Of a DNA stretch of 64,000 nucleotides, positions 39,850 to 49,604 are shown piece by piece. Numbering within the stretch: position 1 is the first letter of the stretch; each line of letters opens with the position of its first letter. Position numbers and translations under genes: made by a program. The notes beneath the pieces are model-generated. The model was not told the origin of the DNA. It saw only the letters and a program-made list of their open reading frames with translations, and ran no database searches. This DNA comes from Harmothoe impar (Eukaryota > Annelida > Polychaeta > Phyllodocida > Polynoidae), in assembly GCA_947462335.1 (NCBI GenBank), contig OX381720.1:64873946-64937945 (forward strand), in the 5' to 3' direction.

Positions 39850-40470
39850 TATGCACAAGTTATTTGTATCACAAGCCCGGTGGTCACTAGTACATGTCAC
39901 CGGATACAAATACCATTTCACCCATAAAATAAGACTAGTCCAACTACGTATGTATTTTCTTTCCCGGTAAAATCCACCCGATGATGATGCCAGAACGGGT
40001 CGAAACTACAAAAGTAGGCCTAGTACCAGCGGGTGCTAGGCCAATAGAATAGCATAGTGGTATATTGAGTTATACAATGTATGTTATTTAGCCCAACCAC
40101 CCTACACAAATAGGCCCTAGGCCCATTTTTACTCATAGCTCTCATGCCCCCACCAACAGCTGGTAACCACATAATTAGTATAGTCAGGTCCTAGCACCTG
40201 CAGACTATCAGTGGAATTTATAATACACAAAACTAGGCCCCACCACAACAGGTGCCAGTGTCTAGCAAACTGCACTTACATTAGCACAGTGTCAGTATGA
40301 ATAGGTCAGGGCTTGACCACAGTGTGACCAGCTGACCACATGAACAGCCAATGAGAACAGGGGTGGGAAATTTGATGCATAATTAAGTCTACATGGTGAA
40401 TGCCAACAGATTCTAGGGCACTTTCGTAGTCGTGGTCCCTCGGGAAGCAACTACTCCTCGTTATTCTTAC
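39850..40470. mobile_element. 621-bp insertion with 16-bp target duplication
   Basis: It is flanked by CTTAGGCCTATATCAT at 39834-39849 and 40471-40486; copy 1 has one uninterrupted copy near 11154-11169. The duplication length fits target-primed (LINE/SINE/Penelope-type) insertion. No ORF is present. A stem-loop with ACCCG/CGGGT arms followed by CGAAAC (39977-40006) is reminiscent of retroelement hammerhead-like motifs but lacks the exact core. Confidence 0.75.
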
Positions 40471-40561
40471 CTTAGGCCTATATCATAATAATTAGGCCCT
40501 AATGTAGAGACGTATATTAAATTTTAATTTCAGGTTTCTCTGGGCTACACTGGTTTTACTA

Positions 40562-41129
40562 CCGTAAAACCTCGCGTATTAGCCTAACTCGCGTATAAGC
40601 CGCACCCCGACTTTGTACCGATCCTGTAAGCCCCAGAGGCCATCTGAGTGCTCTTACGGATAAACTCGCGTATTAGCCGCACCCCTAACTTTAGCCTAAG
40701 TCTATGAGACCCACATGAAGTCAGGGTCCTCCTGGTGGCCCTGGGCGGCCTCCTGGCGTCCTGTACAGCCTCCCCGTGGCCCGTGGGGCCTCCATGAATA
40801 GTGTGGACAGTGACAATTTTCTCCCCCCACTACCACCCTTGTTCCACGATTAGCGGTGGTTGCATTGTCTCAGGGCTGAAGTGTGAGTGGGCTGCATTGT
40901 CTTAGGGCTGAGGTGCGAGTGAGCTGCATTGGCTTGGCACAGGCTCTTAACCCCCCCCCCCCCCCCCAAGGGCTTGGGTAAAATGTTAAGGTCATTTTAT
41001 AGTGATTTTTGTAATCAACAATTTGAAAAACTCGCGTATAAGCCGCATCCCGACTTTGGTCCGATCCTACAAGCAGCACTGAAAATCTGACTCGAGTACA
41101 AGCCGCGGCCTATACGCGAGGTTTTACGG
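40562..41129. mobile_element. MITE with TA target duplication, copy 2
   Basis: Same element and same insertion site as 11235-11797, carried by the duplication. The internal C-tract is longer here (about 40951-40967). Confidence 0.75.
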
Positions 41130-41625
41130 TAGGCATAATGTCACACAAGCATATACCGGTATAGGCCTACCATATCCTCTTTCCCCCTCCCCCAATATGG
41201 GTCAGAAATTAGCTGTTGACAACTTTTGGCACCCCCCGCCCCAATGTGTCAGGGGGTCAAATAAAAAAAGTATACAGGCCTAAGCTCTACTAGAAATACA
41301 CATGGGTACGATTAGACTAAGGGCCCATGATAGGTGTATAATGCCCCATAATACTTAGGTCTATTGTATATCTCCCAACAGTGTACATAGGCCTATAGGG
41401 GCCGAGTTTAGCCCTGCTAGTGTCAGGTATGGAAACCCCCCACCCTGCCCCCCCCCCCAAACGCCAAATAAAGGTGTGAAAAGGTCACTGCTGCAGCATG
41501 TCATTACACACAAACGTTACATCACCTAACTAGGTGATGCATTTGTCAGTGAGACGGGGGTAGAGGAGCGAGTTTATTATCTACGTTTTTAATCACGGTG
41601 AGGCTAGAGGGAAGCTGCATGTGTA
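41130..41625. other. Non-coding, duplicated
   Basis: Aligns with 11798-12257. It has an extra ~40 nt near 41533-41575. Confidence 0.6.
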
Positions 41626-42104
41626 TTAGAACTGCTGTGAGTGTTAGAACTGCTGTGAGTGTTAGAACTGCTGTGAGTGGTAGAACTGCTGTGAGTGTTA
41701 GAACTGCTGTGAGTGGTAGAACTGCTGTGAGTGGTAAAACTGCTGTGAGTGGTAGAACTGCTGTGAGTGTTAGAACTGCTGTGAGTGTTAGAACTGCTGT
41801 GAGTGTTAGAACTGCTGTGAGTGTTAGAACTGCTGTGAGTGTTAGAACTGCTGTGAGTGTTAGAACTGCTGTGAGTGTTAGAACTGCTGTGAGTGTTCGA
41901 ACTGTTGTGAGTGTTAGAACTGCTGTGAGTGTTAGAACTGCTGTGAGTGTTAGAACTGCTGTGAGTGTTAGAACTGCTGTGAGTGTTAGAACTGCTGTGA
42001 GTGTTAGAACTGCTGTGAGTGTTAGAACTGCTGTGAGTGTTAGAACTGCTGTGAGTGTTAGAACTGCTGTGAGTGTTAGAACTGCTGTGAGTGTTAGAAC
42101 TGCT
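41626..42104. repeat. 18-bp minisatellite, 26 full units
   Basis: Same unit as 12258-12430. Variants GAGTGG and AAAACT occur near the left end, so expansion was mostly from the right. Confidence 0.95.
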
Positions 42105-43238
42105 GATCTAACACCCCTGGTCTAACATTAATGGCATGGCAGTGATCGACTCGCCATTGGACTAAGCCGTGTGGGTTGGTCAGGGGACCAAGTCACTGCA
42201 GCCCAATTTATGATGTACATCTAGGCAACCATACCATCTCCATAGTTACAGCAAATCTGCACACATCACCTACAGACGGGCCTGCGGGCCCGGTGGCAGT
42301 AGAAATTTGGTATGTTTTGTTATTCTAATTCTGTGACTCACTGTGAGTTTATCTTGAATTATCTCAACCTTTGTTCATTGTTAGAACCGCATTTAACCAT
42401 TTCTCGCCTGAGAGTGTCCGCTATGGAAATTACGCTATGAAAAAATTATGAGATACTTGGGTAGTAGAAGCTCAGTGTGTTAGTGAGTAATATCCCACTA
42501 ATACTATGGCCAAAATTCTCCTCAATAGATGGTTAAAAACTCATAAATTGGTGAGGTATAATTATGTTTAATATTATATATATACTGTTTCATGTCATTG
42601 AACCACCCAAAGGTCCATTCTTTCAGGTAAGGTTTTCTAAAGGGTTAGAGCATTTAGCCCTGAGTCCTTTTCACAGGAGATTCCAATTCAACTTGTGTGA
42701 GGTCATTTTTGAGACAATTTTCTGTGATAGGCTTGAAAATTTCAGTGTTTCTGGTTACCTAGAAAATACCCAGAAGATGGCTGCGTGAATTACACCGCTG
42801 ACTTGCTAAAGTGTTTGGATCAGGTAACCTGAAACACCTTCATCATATTTGGCCTAATGCTAAACTGGGAACATGTGAATGATCTCCCCACAGTACGGAA
42901 CACTCTGTGCACACTGCGGCCACGCCGACTGTTGCTGGCAGCATTTATACTCATAATTTATACGGCATTCATTATAAAGTAGGCTACTCAATAAAGGCTA
43001 CTCGAACCAAGTTTTATTCTGATTACCAAGCCATGAAACATATGAAGAGGGTGTTTTGTGCATTTATTGCTCTACTTCAACAATGGTTCACAAGGTAACA
43101 AGAACAGCACCAGACTGAGCTAGTAATCCTGTGTTCACAGTTATGATTGTACTGAATATTGTATGTCACGCAAAACTACCTACAGTCCCTTATAGTTAAT
43201 CTTAATCTTTGTAGACTTAGACCAATTCAATCCGTATT
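42105..43238. other. End of duplication and unique spacer
   Basis: Similarity to copy 1 stops at about 42378. No gene is seen; the short open frames at 42564-42788 and 42907-43098 look accidental. The spacer ends in the target-site copy CGTATT (43233-43238). Confidence 0.55.
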
Positions 43239-43640
43239 AGTAGTATAGTATGTATCGGAACGGGACTATAGTTAACTACTGTTTATTACTCAATCGACAT
43301 GCAGCCAATCAGAGGCCTCCATTTGGTCACGTGACCCCCTCATTTGCATAATTACGTAATAGGCCACGCCCCCTCATTTGCATAATTACGTAATAGGCCA
43401 CGCCCCCTTGATCACCAGCCAATCAGAGGCTTCCATTTGGTCACGTGACCCCCTCATTTGCATAATAGGCCACGCCCCCTTGATCACGTGACCCTTTCAT
43501 TTGCATAATAAGCCACGCCCTCTTGATCACCAGCCAATCAGAGGTCGCCATTTGGTCACGCGACCCCCTCATTTGCATAATAGACCGCGCCCCCTTGATC
43601 ACGTGACCCCTTCATTGACATGATAGACCACAACAACATC
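43239..43640. repeat. Left TIR with transcription-factor motif array
   Basis: Two to three ~110-bp subunits each combine AGCCAATCAGAGG (CCAAT box), GGTCACGTGACC (E-box palindrome), ATTTGCATAAT (octamer-like), ATTACGTAAT (bZIP-like) and GGCCACGCCCCCT (GC/KLF-like). It is mirrored at the right end. Confidence 0.85.
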
Positions 43641-43790
43641 ACGTGACTATCTTTGTTTGTAAACAACACCACGTGGCTCTCTTTGTTTGTAAACAACACC
43701 ACGTGGCTCTCTTGTTTGTAAATAAGACCTACTAAGTTTAGGCATAGGTAACAGCAGTGTTTGTAAATAACGCCTACTATGTTTTCAGTC
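43620..43790. promoter_or_regulatory. Forkhead-like/E-box tandem motif array
   Basis: TGTTTGTAAACAACA-type words alternate with CCACGTGGCTCTC, giving two complete and several partial units. They directly adjoin the TIR and the 3' end of the Ala-rich ORF. Function is inferred from motif likeness only. Confidence 0.5.
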
Positions 43791-45074
43791 ATAGGTGTCT
43801 AGAGCAGCAGCAGCAGCAGCATCTTCAGCAGCAGCAGCAGCAGCAGCCGCGTCATAAGTGTCTAGAGCAGTAGCCACGTCATAGATGACTAGTGCAGCAG
43901 CAGCAGCAGCATCTTCAGCAGCAGCAGCAGCAGCAGCAGCATCATAGGTGTCTAGAGCAGGAGTAGCAGGAGTGTCATAGGTGTCTAGAGCAGTGGCAGC
44001 AGCAGCAGCAGCAGCATCATAGGTGTCTAGAGCAGGAGTAGCAGGAGCGTCATAGGTGTCTAGAGCAGTGGCAGCAGCAGCAGCAGCAGCATCATAGGTG
44101 TCTAGAGCAGGAGTAGCAGGAGCGTCATAGGTGTCTAGAGCAGTGGCAGCAGCAGTAGCAGCAGCGGCAGCAGCAGTAGCAGCAGCAGCATCAACAGTAT
44201 CTTCAGCAAGAGCAGCAGCAGCCGCGTCATAGGTGTCTAGAGCAGCGGCAGCAGCATCTTCAGCAGCAGCAGTAGCAGCAGCGGCAGCAGTATCTTCAGC
44301 AGCAGCAGCGTCATAGGTGTCTAGAGCATCAGCCGCAGCAGCAGCAGCATCTTCAGCAGCAGCAGCAGCGGCAGCAGCAGCCTCATCAGCAGCAGTAGCA
44401 GCAGCAGCAGCAACATCTTGAGCATCAACAGCATCTTCAGCAAAAGCAAAAGCCCGTAACTTAGCATCATGGGCATCAGTCATAGCCGTAACAGCGACAC
44501 TGCGACTAGCATAAGCAAAACAGGCTATTTTTTTAGCAGCTGTACAAGCATTAATAGCATTAGCCCTAGCAGCAGCCGCAACAGCGACACTTTTAGCAGA
44601 CGTTGCAGCATCAGTAGCAGCAGCATCGGTAGCAAGAGCGGAAACAGTAGCAAAAAGATTAGCAGCACGAGCAGCAGCGGCGAGAGTAACAGCAACGTTG
44701 TTAGCAGCATTGGCAACTTCATATGCTGCATGTGTAGCACGAACAGCGATACGAGCTTCACGTTTTGCACGAGCAGCAGCATTAGCTGCAGAAGTAGCCC
44801 TCACACTTTCCAGCCACCCGTACGAATCTTGATAAAAACCAACTTCCACCTTACGAGCTTCACGTTTTGCACGAGCAGCAGCATTAGCTGCAGAAGTAGC
44901 CCTCACACTTTCCAGCCACCCGTACGAATCTTGATAAAAACCAACCTCCACCTTGCTACTTGTTGACTCATCAGTAAACATGGACGTCTCCTCATGTGGT
45001 GTTGTCGCGGCTCTGTAGTAGTGTTGGGATTGCTCACATTCGGTAGAACGTAGAGTGATTCCTGATGACGCCAT
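43785..45074 (-). CDS. Ala-rich helical protein, 429 aa, inside the TIR element
   Basis: ATG at 45074 (context GCATGG), stop at about 43785. The N-terminal ~45 residues are polar. Then a 34-residue segment, KVEVGFYQDSYGWLESVRAT through AKREAR, is duplicated in tandem. A long Ala-rich helical region follows with interspersed charged residues. The C-terminal half is made of A(n)EDA(n) blocks punctuated by ALDTYDA. There is no signal peptide or known catalytic motif. The frame is kept through more than 800 nt of GCA/GCT triplet repeats, which suggests selection on the protein, although triplet-repeat growth alone also preserves frame. Alternatives: structural or nucleic-acid-condensing protein, or a low-complexity by-product. 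The family is not recognised. Confidence 0.55.
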   Translation of the reverse strand: MASSGITLRSTECEQSQHYYRAATTPHEETSMFTDESTSSKVEVGFYQDSYGWLESVRATSAANAAARAKREARKVEVGFYQDSYGWLESVRATSAANAAARAKREARIAVRATHAAYEVANAANNVAVTLAAAARAANLFATVSALATDAAATDAATSAKSVAVAAAARANAINACTAAKKIACFAYASRSVAVTAMTDAHDAKLRAFAFAEDAVDAQDVAAAAATAADEAAAAAAAAAEDAAAAAADALDTYDAAAAEDTAAAAATAAAEDAAAAALDTYDAAAAALAEDTVDAAAATAAAAAATAAATALDTYDAPATPALDTYDAAAAAAATALDTYDAPATPALDTYDAAAAAAATALDTYDTPATPALDTYDAAAAAAAAEDAAAAAALVIYDVATALDTYDAAAAAAAAEDAAAAAALDTYD

Positions 45075-46700
45075 GCTGAAGGTGGTTGAAGAAGTGTGTG
45101 GGACTCATGTTTCACTCTCGCTTATGTACTAGGCTCCGAGATAAGCTTCTTAACTCAGGAGGAAAACTCTCACTAGGAAGGCGACCGGCTGTCTACCTGT
45201 GTAGGCGCGGGTTCGTTACATCTTTAATCCTGTTCGACCCTCCGAGGAAATACATGAAAAAAACAAAAGACTCGAATCCGCAGACAGTAGGAAGCTATAA
45301 GGAGCTTAACTCGTGTTTGATTTAAGCTGTCTACCACACGCACGCGCTTGTAGTCACAGCTAGAGTGGCAGACTTCTGTCCGCCCGCTGGCGCATGACAA
45401 TCGACTTTAGACACCCCCTGTAGTTTTTTTTTTTGCATACACAGTTGACTAGCATCTTAAGCTCTTACTCAGCTATAAGCCCATATACATGTAACGCGCA
45501 TTACTCTTCTTTATGGTAATTATCAGATCGATTTAAGGGTGGAAAGGGCTTAGGTGATGTAGATCCCTCTCTAGCTGAAAACAGGCTTAGACTATAGCAT
45601 GTAGGCAGCTGGCCGCGTTAAACATCCCTGTAGTTTTTTGTATACACTCTCGATCCCCTCTCTAGGTGAAAACAAAAGCTTAGAAGATGAGGTGATCCGG
45701 CCACTGGCTGGCGCGTCACACCTGGCGTTAATCACCCCCTGTAGGCTTTGTATACGCTCTCTAGGTGAAAAACAAAAAAGCTCCCTCCACGGGCTGGCGC
45801 GTCACACCTGTCGTTAAAACGCCCCCTGGAGTCTTAGTATACTCAGGTGCCCCGCCTTATCTATTCACCAGCTATAAGCCCATATACGTGTACATGCGAT
45901 TTTTGATACCCTCTCTGGAATAGGGTGGGGCTCAAGGTGAAAACAAGATTAGTCCATTCGCTCTCTCAGCTATATAAAGAGCCTCAATTGTTCTTGCAAC
46001 AGCACTTCACCACCGGTACACTATCAGTCACGAGGCAGATGTTTGCGGCATGGGTCATACAGGTTACCTACTAATAGCGGTTTGGGTGAGTAGATCACTT
46101 TTTTTCCCCTAAAAAACAACAAAAAAAAACCCACTTATGACTCAGGTATGTATATGTAGCACTGTTAGTGTAAGTACACAGTAGAATCTACTGTACTATA
46201 GACTCGGCCCTCTGAAGACGGCGGAGCGCGTTAATGCGCGGGTCTGTGGCGGCGTCACTTGTTTTTTATTCTAACTAAAAAGTCAGAAGTCGATCTACGA
46301 CCTATCAAAGACAAATTTGTGATAAGTTCAAACTAAATAAGAGACAGTTTGAGCGTCTCTTAGTCGCTGTCAAAGATGCGAATAACGAACGCGCTGAGGG
46401 CGGGGTTCAGGTCACGTATAGTTCCTTGCTCTTTCGTCAGATGGCGCCACAATAGGGGATTTGTACATTCCTACGATGCTCGCGAACATTTCAACGCATA
46501 ATGAGCTATATAGGCAACAAAGTGTGCTTCTGAATATATTAAAATATAAAAACAATTCAATATTGTGTATTTCTGATAGAAATGAGGCAGTTTCTTTGAA
46601 TACCAACTAAACTATAGCGAGATGAAAAATACCACACCATATCTAAGGCTTTATAAAAGATACATAGGCAGAAACTCTCGCCGAGTCGGTAATCTGAAAA
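45075..46700. other. Element interior, divergent repeats, no clear gene
   Basis: Four diverged copies of a segment with CTGGCGCGTCACACCTG, CCCCCTGTAG and GTATAC words lie at about 45380-45850. The short palindrome GCGCGTTAATGCGCG is at 46226-46240. No ORF is convincing. Confidence 0.5.
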
Positions 46701-46722
46701 ACGAACCAACTCGTTGTGCCAC

Positions 46723-46863
46723 AAGGGCCCCCACTCAACGGGGGCCTTTTGAGCTCAGTCATGTTGTTTCTCAACACTAGGTGTAATTAATTACGCCCAT
46801 GTTGAGTAGCATCTACTAACCAACTGACAGTGTCAGTTGGTTGGCCCCTCTTTAGGGGCCACA
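46723..46863. other. Cluster of four hairpins followed by AATAAA
   Basis: Stem-loops lie at 46723-46749 (GGCCCCC/GGGGGCC followed by TTTT), 46771-46805 (TCAACA...TGTTGA), 46818-46842 (a 21-nt perfect palindrome core) and 46843-46860 (GGCCCCTCTTTAGGGGCC). Two overlapping AATAAA words follow at 46865-46874. The last hairpin resembles a histone-type 3' stem-loop in stem length, but its loop is CTTT. It probably marks transcript 3' ends. Confidence 0.6.
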
Positions 46864-47029
46864 CAATAAATAAAGAATAGAGACCTAAGGGAACGTTCAC
46901 AAACGTCCACCCTTCCTACGGGGTGGGTGGGTCTTTGGGTTTAGTGACAAAACAGCGACATGTCAGCTCTCTTTTTTTTTTTCCAAGTCTACATATTATT
47001 TATGATTAAAAAATTTTAAAAAAAAACCA

Positions 47030-48400
47030 CGATAATAAAGTGCGCTGATCAAAAACTGAATAGAAAAATAACCAAAAATAGGTTGCTAGCTGATCGGTCG
47101 TTGTCACACGGTGCAGAAAATTTACTGCATATCGGACCAGGGGATAGTCTGGCAGCGACCCGCCACCCCGTTCACAAGCTGTGTACAGCACCCCGTTTCT
47201 CTTTGTCCATATTGGCTAAAAAAAACAGGACATTGTTGACTTGGCTATTTTACCCGTCTGGGTCTTATTATTTAAACACCTCGTGTTGACCCTGTGGGGC
47301 AGCGGGTACATGGAATAAACGTGTCCAAGTGCACGCTATCTAACACATAACCGAAGGTTACTGAGTTATGTAATAATAGTTATGTAATAATAACTGACCT
47401 ATGAGGTCGCCAGTCAGTTTGCCGTGATTATTTTGACACACTCTCAGTTACTCGTAGCACATCTAATACATAATTAGACTCAGCCTCATATAAGACAGTC
47501 TCGGCCACGCAGGCTGCATATCGGACCAGGGAGATAGTCTGGCAGTGACCCACCAGCCCGTCCACAACCTGTGTACAGCACCCCGTGTCTCTTTGTCCAT
47601 ATTGGCTAAAAAAAAACAAAAAAAAAACAGGTCATTGTTGACTTTGGCTATTTTACCCGTCTGGGTCTTATTATTTAAATCACCTCGTCTTGACCCTGTG
47701 GGGCAGTGGGTATATGGAATAACCGTGTCCAAGTGTACTCTATCTAACACATAACCAAAGGTTACTGAGTTATGTAAATAATAACCACCCTATGATCCTA
47801 TGAAGGCGCCAGTCAGTTTGCCGTGATTATTTTGACATACTCTCAGTTACTCGTAGGGTATCTAATACATAGTTAGACTCAGCATCATATAAGACAGGCT
47901 CGGCCACGCCGGCTGCATATCGGACCAGGGAGATAGTCTGGCAGTGACCCACCAGCCCGTCCACAACCTGTGTACAGCACCCCGTGTCTCTTTGTCCATA
48001 TTGGCTAAAAAAAAAACCAAAAAAAAACAAAAAACAGGTCATTGTTGACTTTGGCTATTTTACCCGTCTGGGTCTTATTATTTAAATCACCTCGTCTTGA
48101 CCCTGTGGGGCAGTGGGTATATGGAATAACCGTGTCCAAGTGTACTCTATCTAACACATAACCAAAGGTTACTGAGTTATGTAATAATAACCACCCTATG
48201 ATCCTATGAAGACGCCAGTCAGTTTGCCGTGATTATTTTGACATACTCTCAGTTACTCGTAGGGTATCTAATACATAGTTAGACTCAGCATCATATAAGA
48301 CAGGCTCGGCCGCGCCAGCCGCATATCGTACCAGAGGGATAGTCTGGCAGCAACTCGCCATCCCGTCTACAATCTGTGTACAGCAGTCTGGACCAGACCA
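47030..48400. repeat. ~400-bp tandem repeat, ~3.4 copies
   Basis: TTTGCCGTGATTATTTTGAC recurs at about 47417, 47817 and 48222, with a partial earlier copy. Each unit holds CATATCGGACCAGG, an A-rich tract after CATATTGGCT, and TATTTTACCCGTCTGGGTC. Short open frames in it are repeated shadows. Confidence 0.85.
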
Positions 48401-48447
48401 CCAACTCTGGGTATAGCATTCTGGATGCCTGTAGCAAGACTGGATCT

Positions 48448-48620
48448 AACCCTTTAATAGTCGCATAGCGCTTTAATGTGCAGTGCCCGTTGTCGTCATA
48501 AGTCATGAATGCGGCACTCAGAGTTCCTCACCAGGGCTGCATGCATGCATACACTGGCATATCGACAAAGGGCGTAGCGCATTAAAGCACTATTGCCACC
48601 TTTAGCATTAAAGCGCTGAG
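48448..48620. repeat. Imperfect inverted repeat with GCGCTTTAAT words
   Basis: TAGCGCTTTAATGTGC near 48470 pairs with GCGCATTAAAGCACTA near 48565. AAAGCGCTGAGGG recurs at 48603. Confidence 0.5.
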
Positions 48621-48893
48621 GGTTTTATTTTTTTGATAGTGTAGAAACCAATATCTGTCTAATTAAACCCCTTATCAGTGCTGTTTTTTTTTTGTTTTTT
48701 TTCACATACAAAAAGAATTAGGTAATGGCGCTGCAGTACTCTGAAAAGCGGTGGCGGTGAATTTCCATTTAGATCTTGAAAAGGGGGGCGGTCAGATGTC
48801 GTCAAGGCTCTGATAAGTAGGGCAGTTAAAATCATATGATTACATTGAGCTAATTTTCTTGCTGAAAGGAATGAATAATTGTATTTGTATAAA

Positions 48894-48896
<3 letters not shown>

Positions 48897-48976
<80 letters not shown>
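48897..48976. repeat. (CA)40 microsatellite
   Basis: Uninterrupted CA dinucleotides, 80 bp. Confidence 0.98.
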
Positions 48977-48978
<2 letters not shown>

Positions 48979-49206
48979 ACACCTGATGATCTCCACACGA
49001 TGACCTGATTGCTCTTCCTAAAAAAAAATGCCCAACTCGATCTACCTACTCAACAGGGTTTCAGTGTATAGCGTATTAGGGTTTTTCTGATGCGTATATT
49101 ATATTGAGATTGATTTTCAACTTTTGTGATCAGTGGTTGGTCCTTAAAAGGACCGTTTGGTAGAGAGAGGGTCGCAGGGACCTTGCTGCTGAAGCGGAGG
49201 GCGTGG

Positions 49207-49560
49207 TCATAACGCGCGGCAGTCCTTCAGCAGCTCCTCCAGCACGGCGGGCGGTAAGCCTTCCTCCATGCAGACTTGCTGCTTGACCTGCTCCACGCAC
49301 CGGCGGATGAGTTGATCAGCGACGTTCTCGATCAGCTCATCCACCACACCCTCTGCTTCAGCAGCAGTCCGCTGTCTCTCCTCTCTCTGTAGCGAGGCTA
49401 CGAACTGCTTCTCCACGGCCGCATCGATCATAGATCGAGAAACGGCCACGAAGTTCTGTCTCTCCGCCTCCTCTCTCTGTTGCACGGCTACGAATTCCTT
49501 CTCCACGGCCGCATCGATCATAGATCGAGAAACGGCCACGAAGTTCACTCCGTGAGCCAT
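49207..49560 (-). CDS. Helical ~117-aa protein with internal duplication, inside the TIR element
   Basis: The first ATG in frame is at 49560 (context AAAATGGCT, good). The open frame reaches 49605 only through a GTG. The protein starts MAHGVNFVAVSRSMIDAAVE, and a ~30-residue block NFVAVSRSMIDAAVEK...QREE is repeated in tandem. An amphipathic C-terminus follows (VVDELIENVADQLIRRCVEQ ... LKDCRAL). There is no membrane segment or known catalytic motif. A perfect CRE, TGACGTCA, lies about 37 nt upstream of the ATG. The family is not recognised; a small coiled-coil adaptor or DNA-associated protein is possible but unproven. Confidence 0.55.
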   Translation of the reverse strand: MAHGVNFVAVSRSMIDAAVEKEFVAVQQREEAERQNFVAVSRSMIDAAVEKQFVASLQREERQRTAAEAEGVVDELIENVADQLIRRCVEQVKQQVCMEEGLPPAVLEELLKDCRAL

Positions 49561-49596
49561 TTTGTCGAACTGACTTCCTAGCCGCCTGAGAGATGC

Positions 49597-49604
49597 TGAC
49601 GTCA
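49597..49604. promoter_or_regulatory. CRE-like site upstream of the 117-aa ORF
   Basis: The palindrome TGACGTCA is in promoter-proximal position for the - strand ORF. Confidence 0.45.

Noticed and set aside
39977..40006. Hammerhead ribozyme
   Set aside because: The stem and CGAAAC are present but the CTGATGA core is not exact, so it was not called.
45180..45235. tRNA gene
   Set aside because: A GGGTTCG-like word is present, but no cloverleaf could be drawn.
46843..46860. True histone mRNA 3' stem-loop
   Set aside because: Stem length fits but the loop is CTTT instead of a TTTC/TTTA type, and no histone gene is nearby; kept only as a hairpin.
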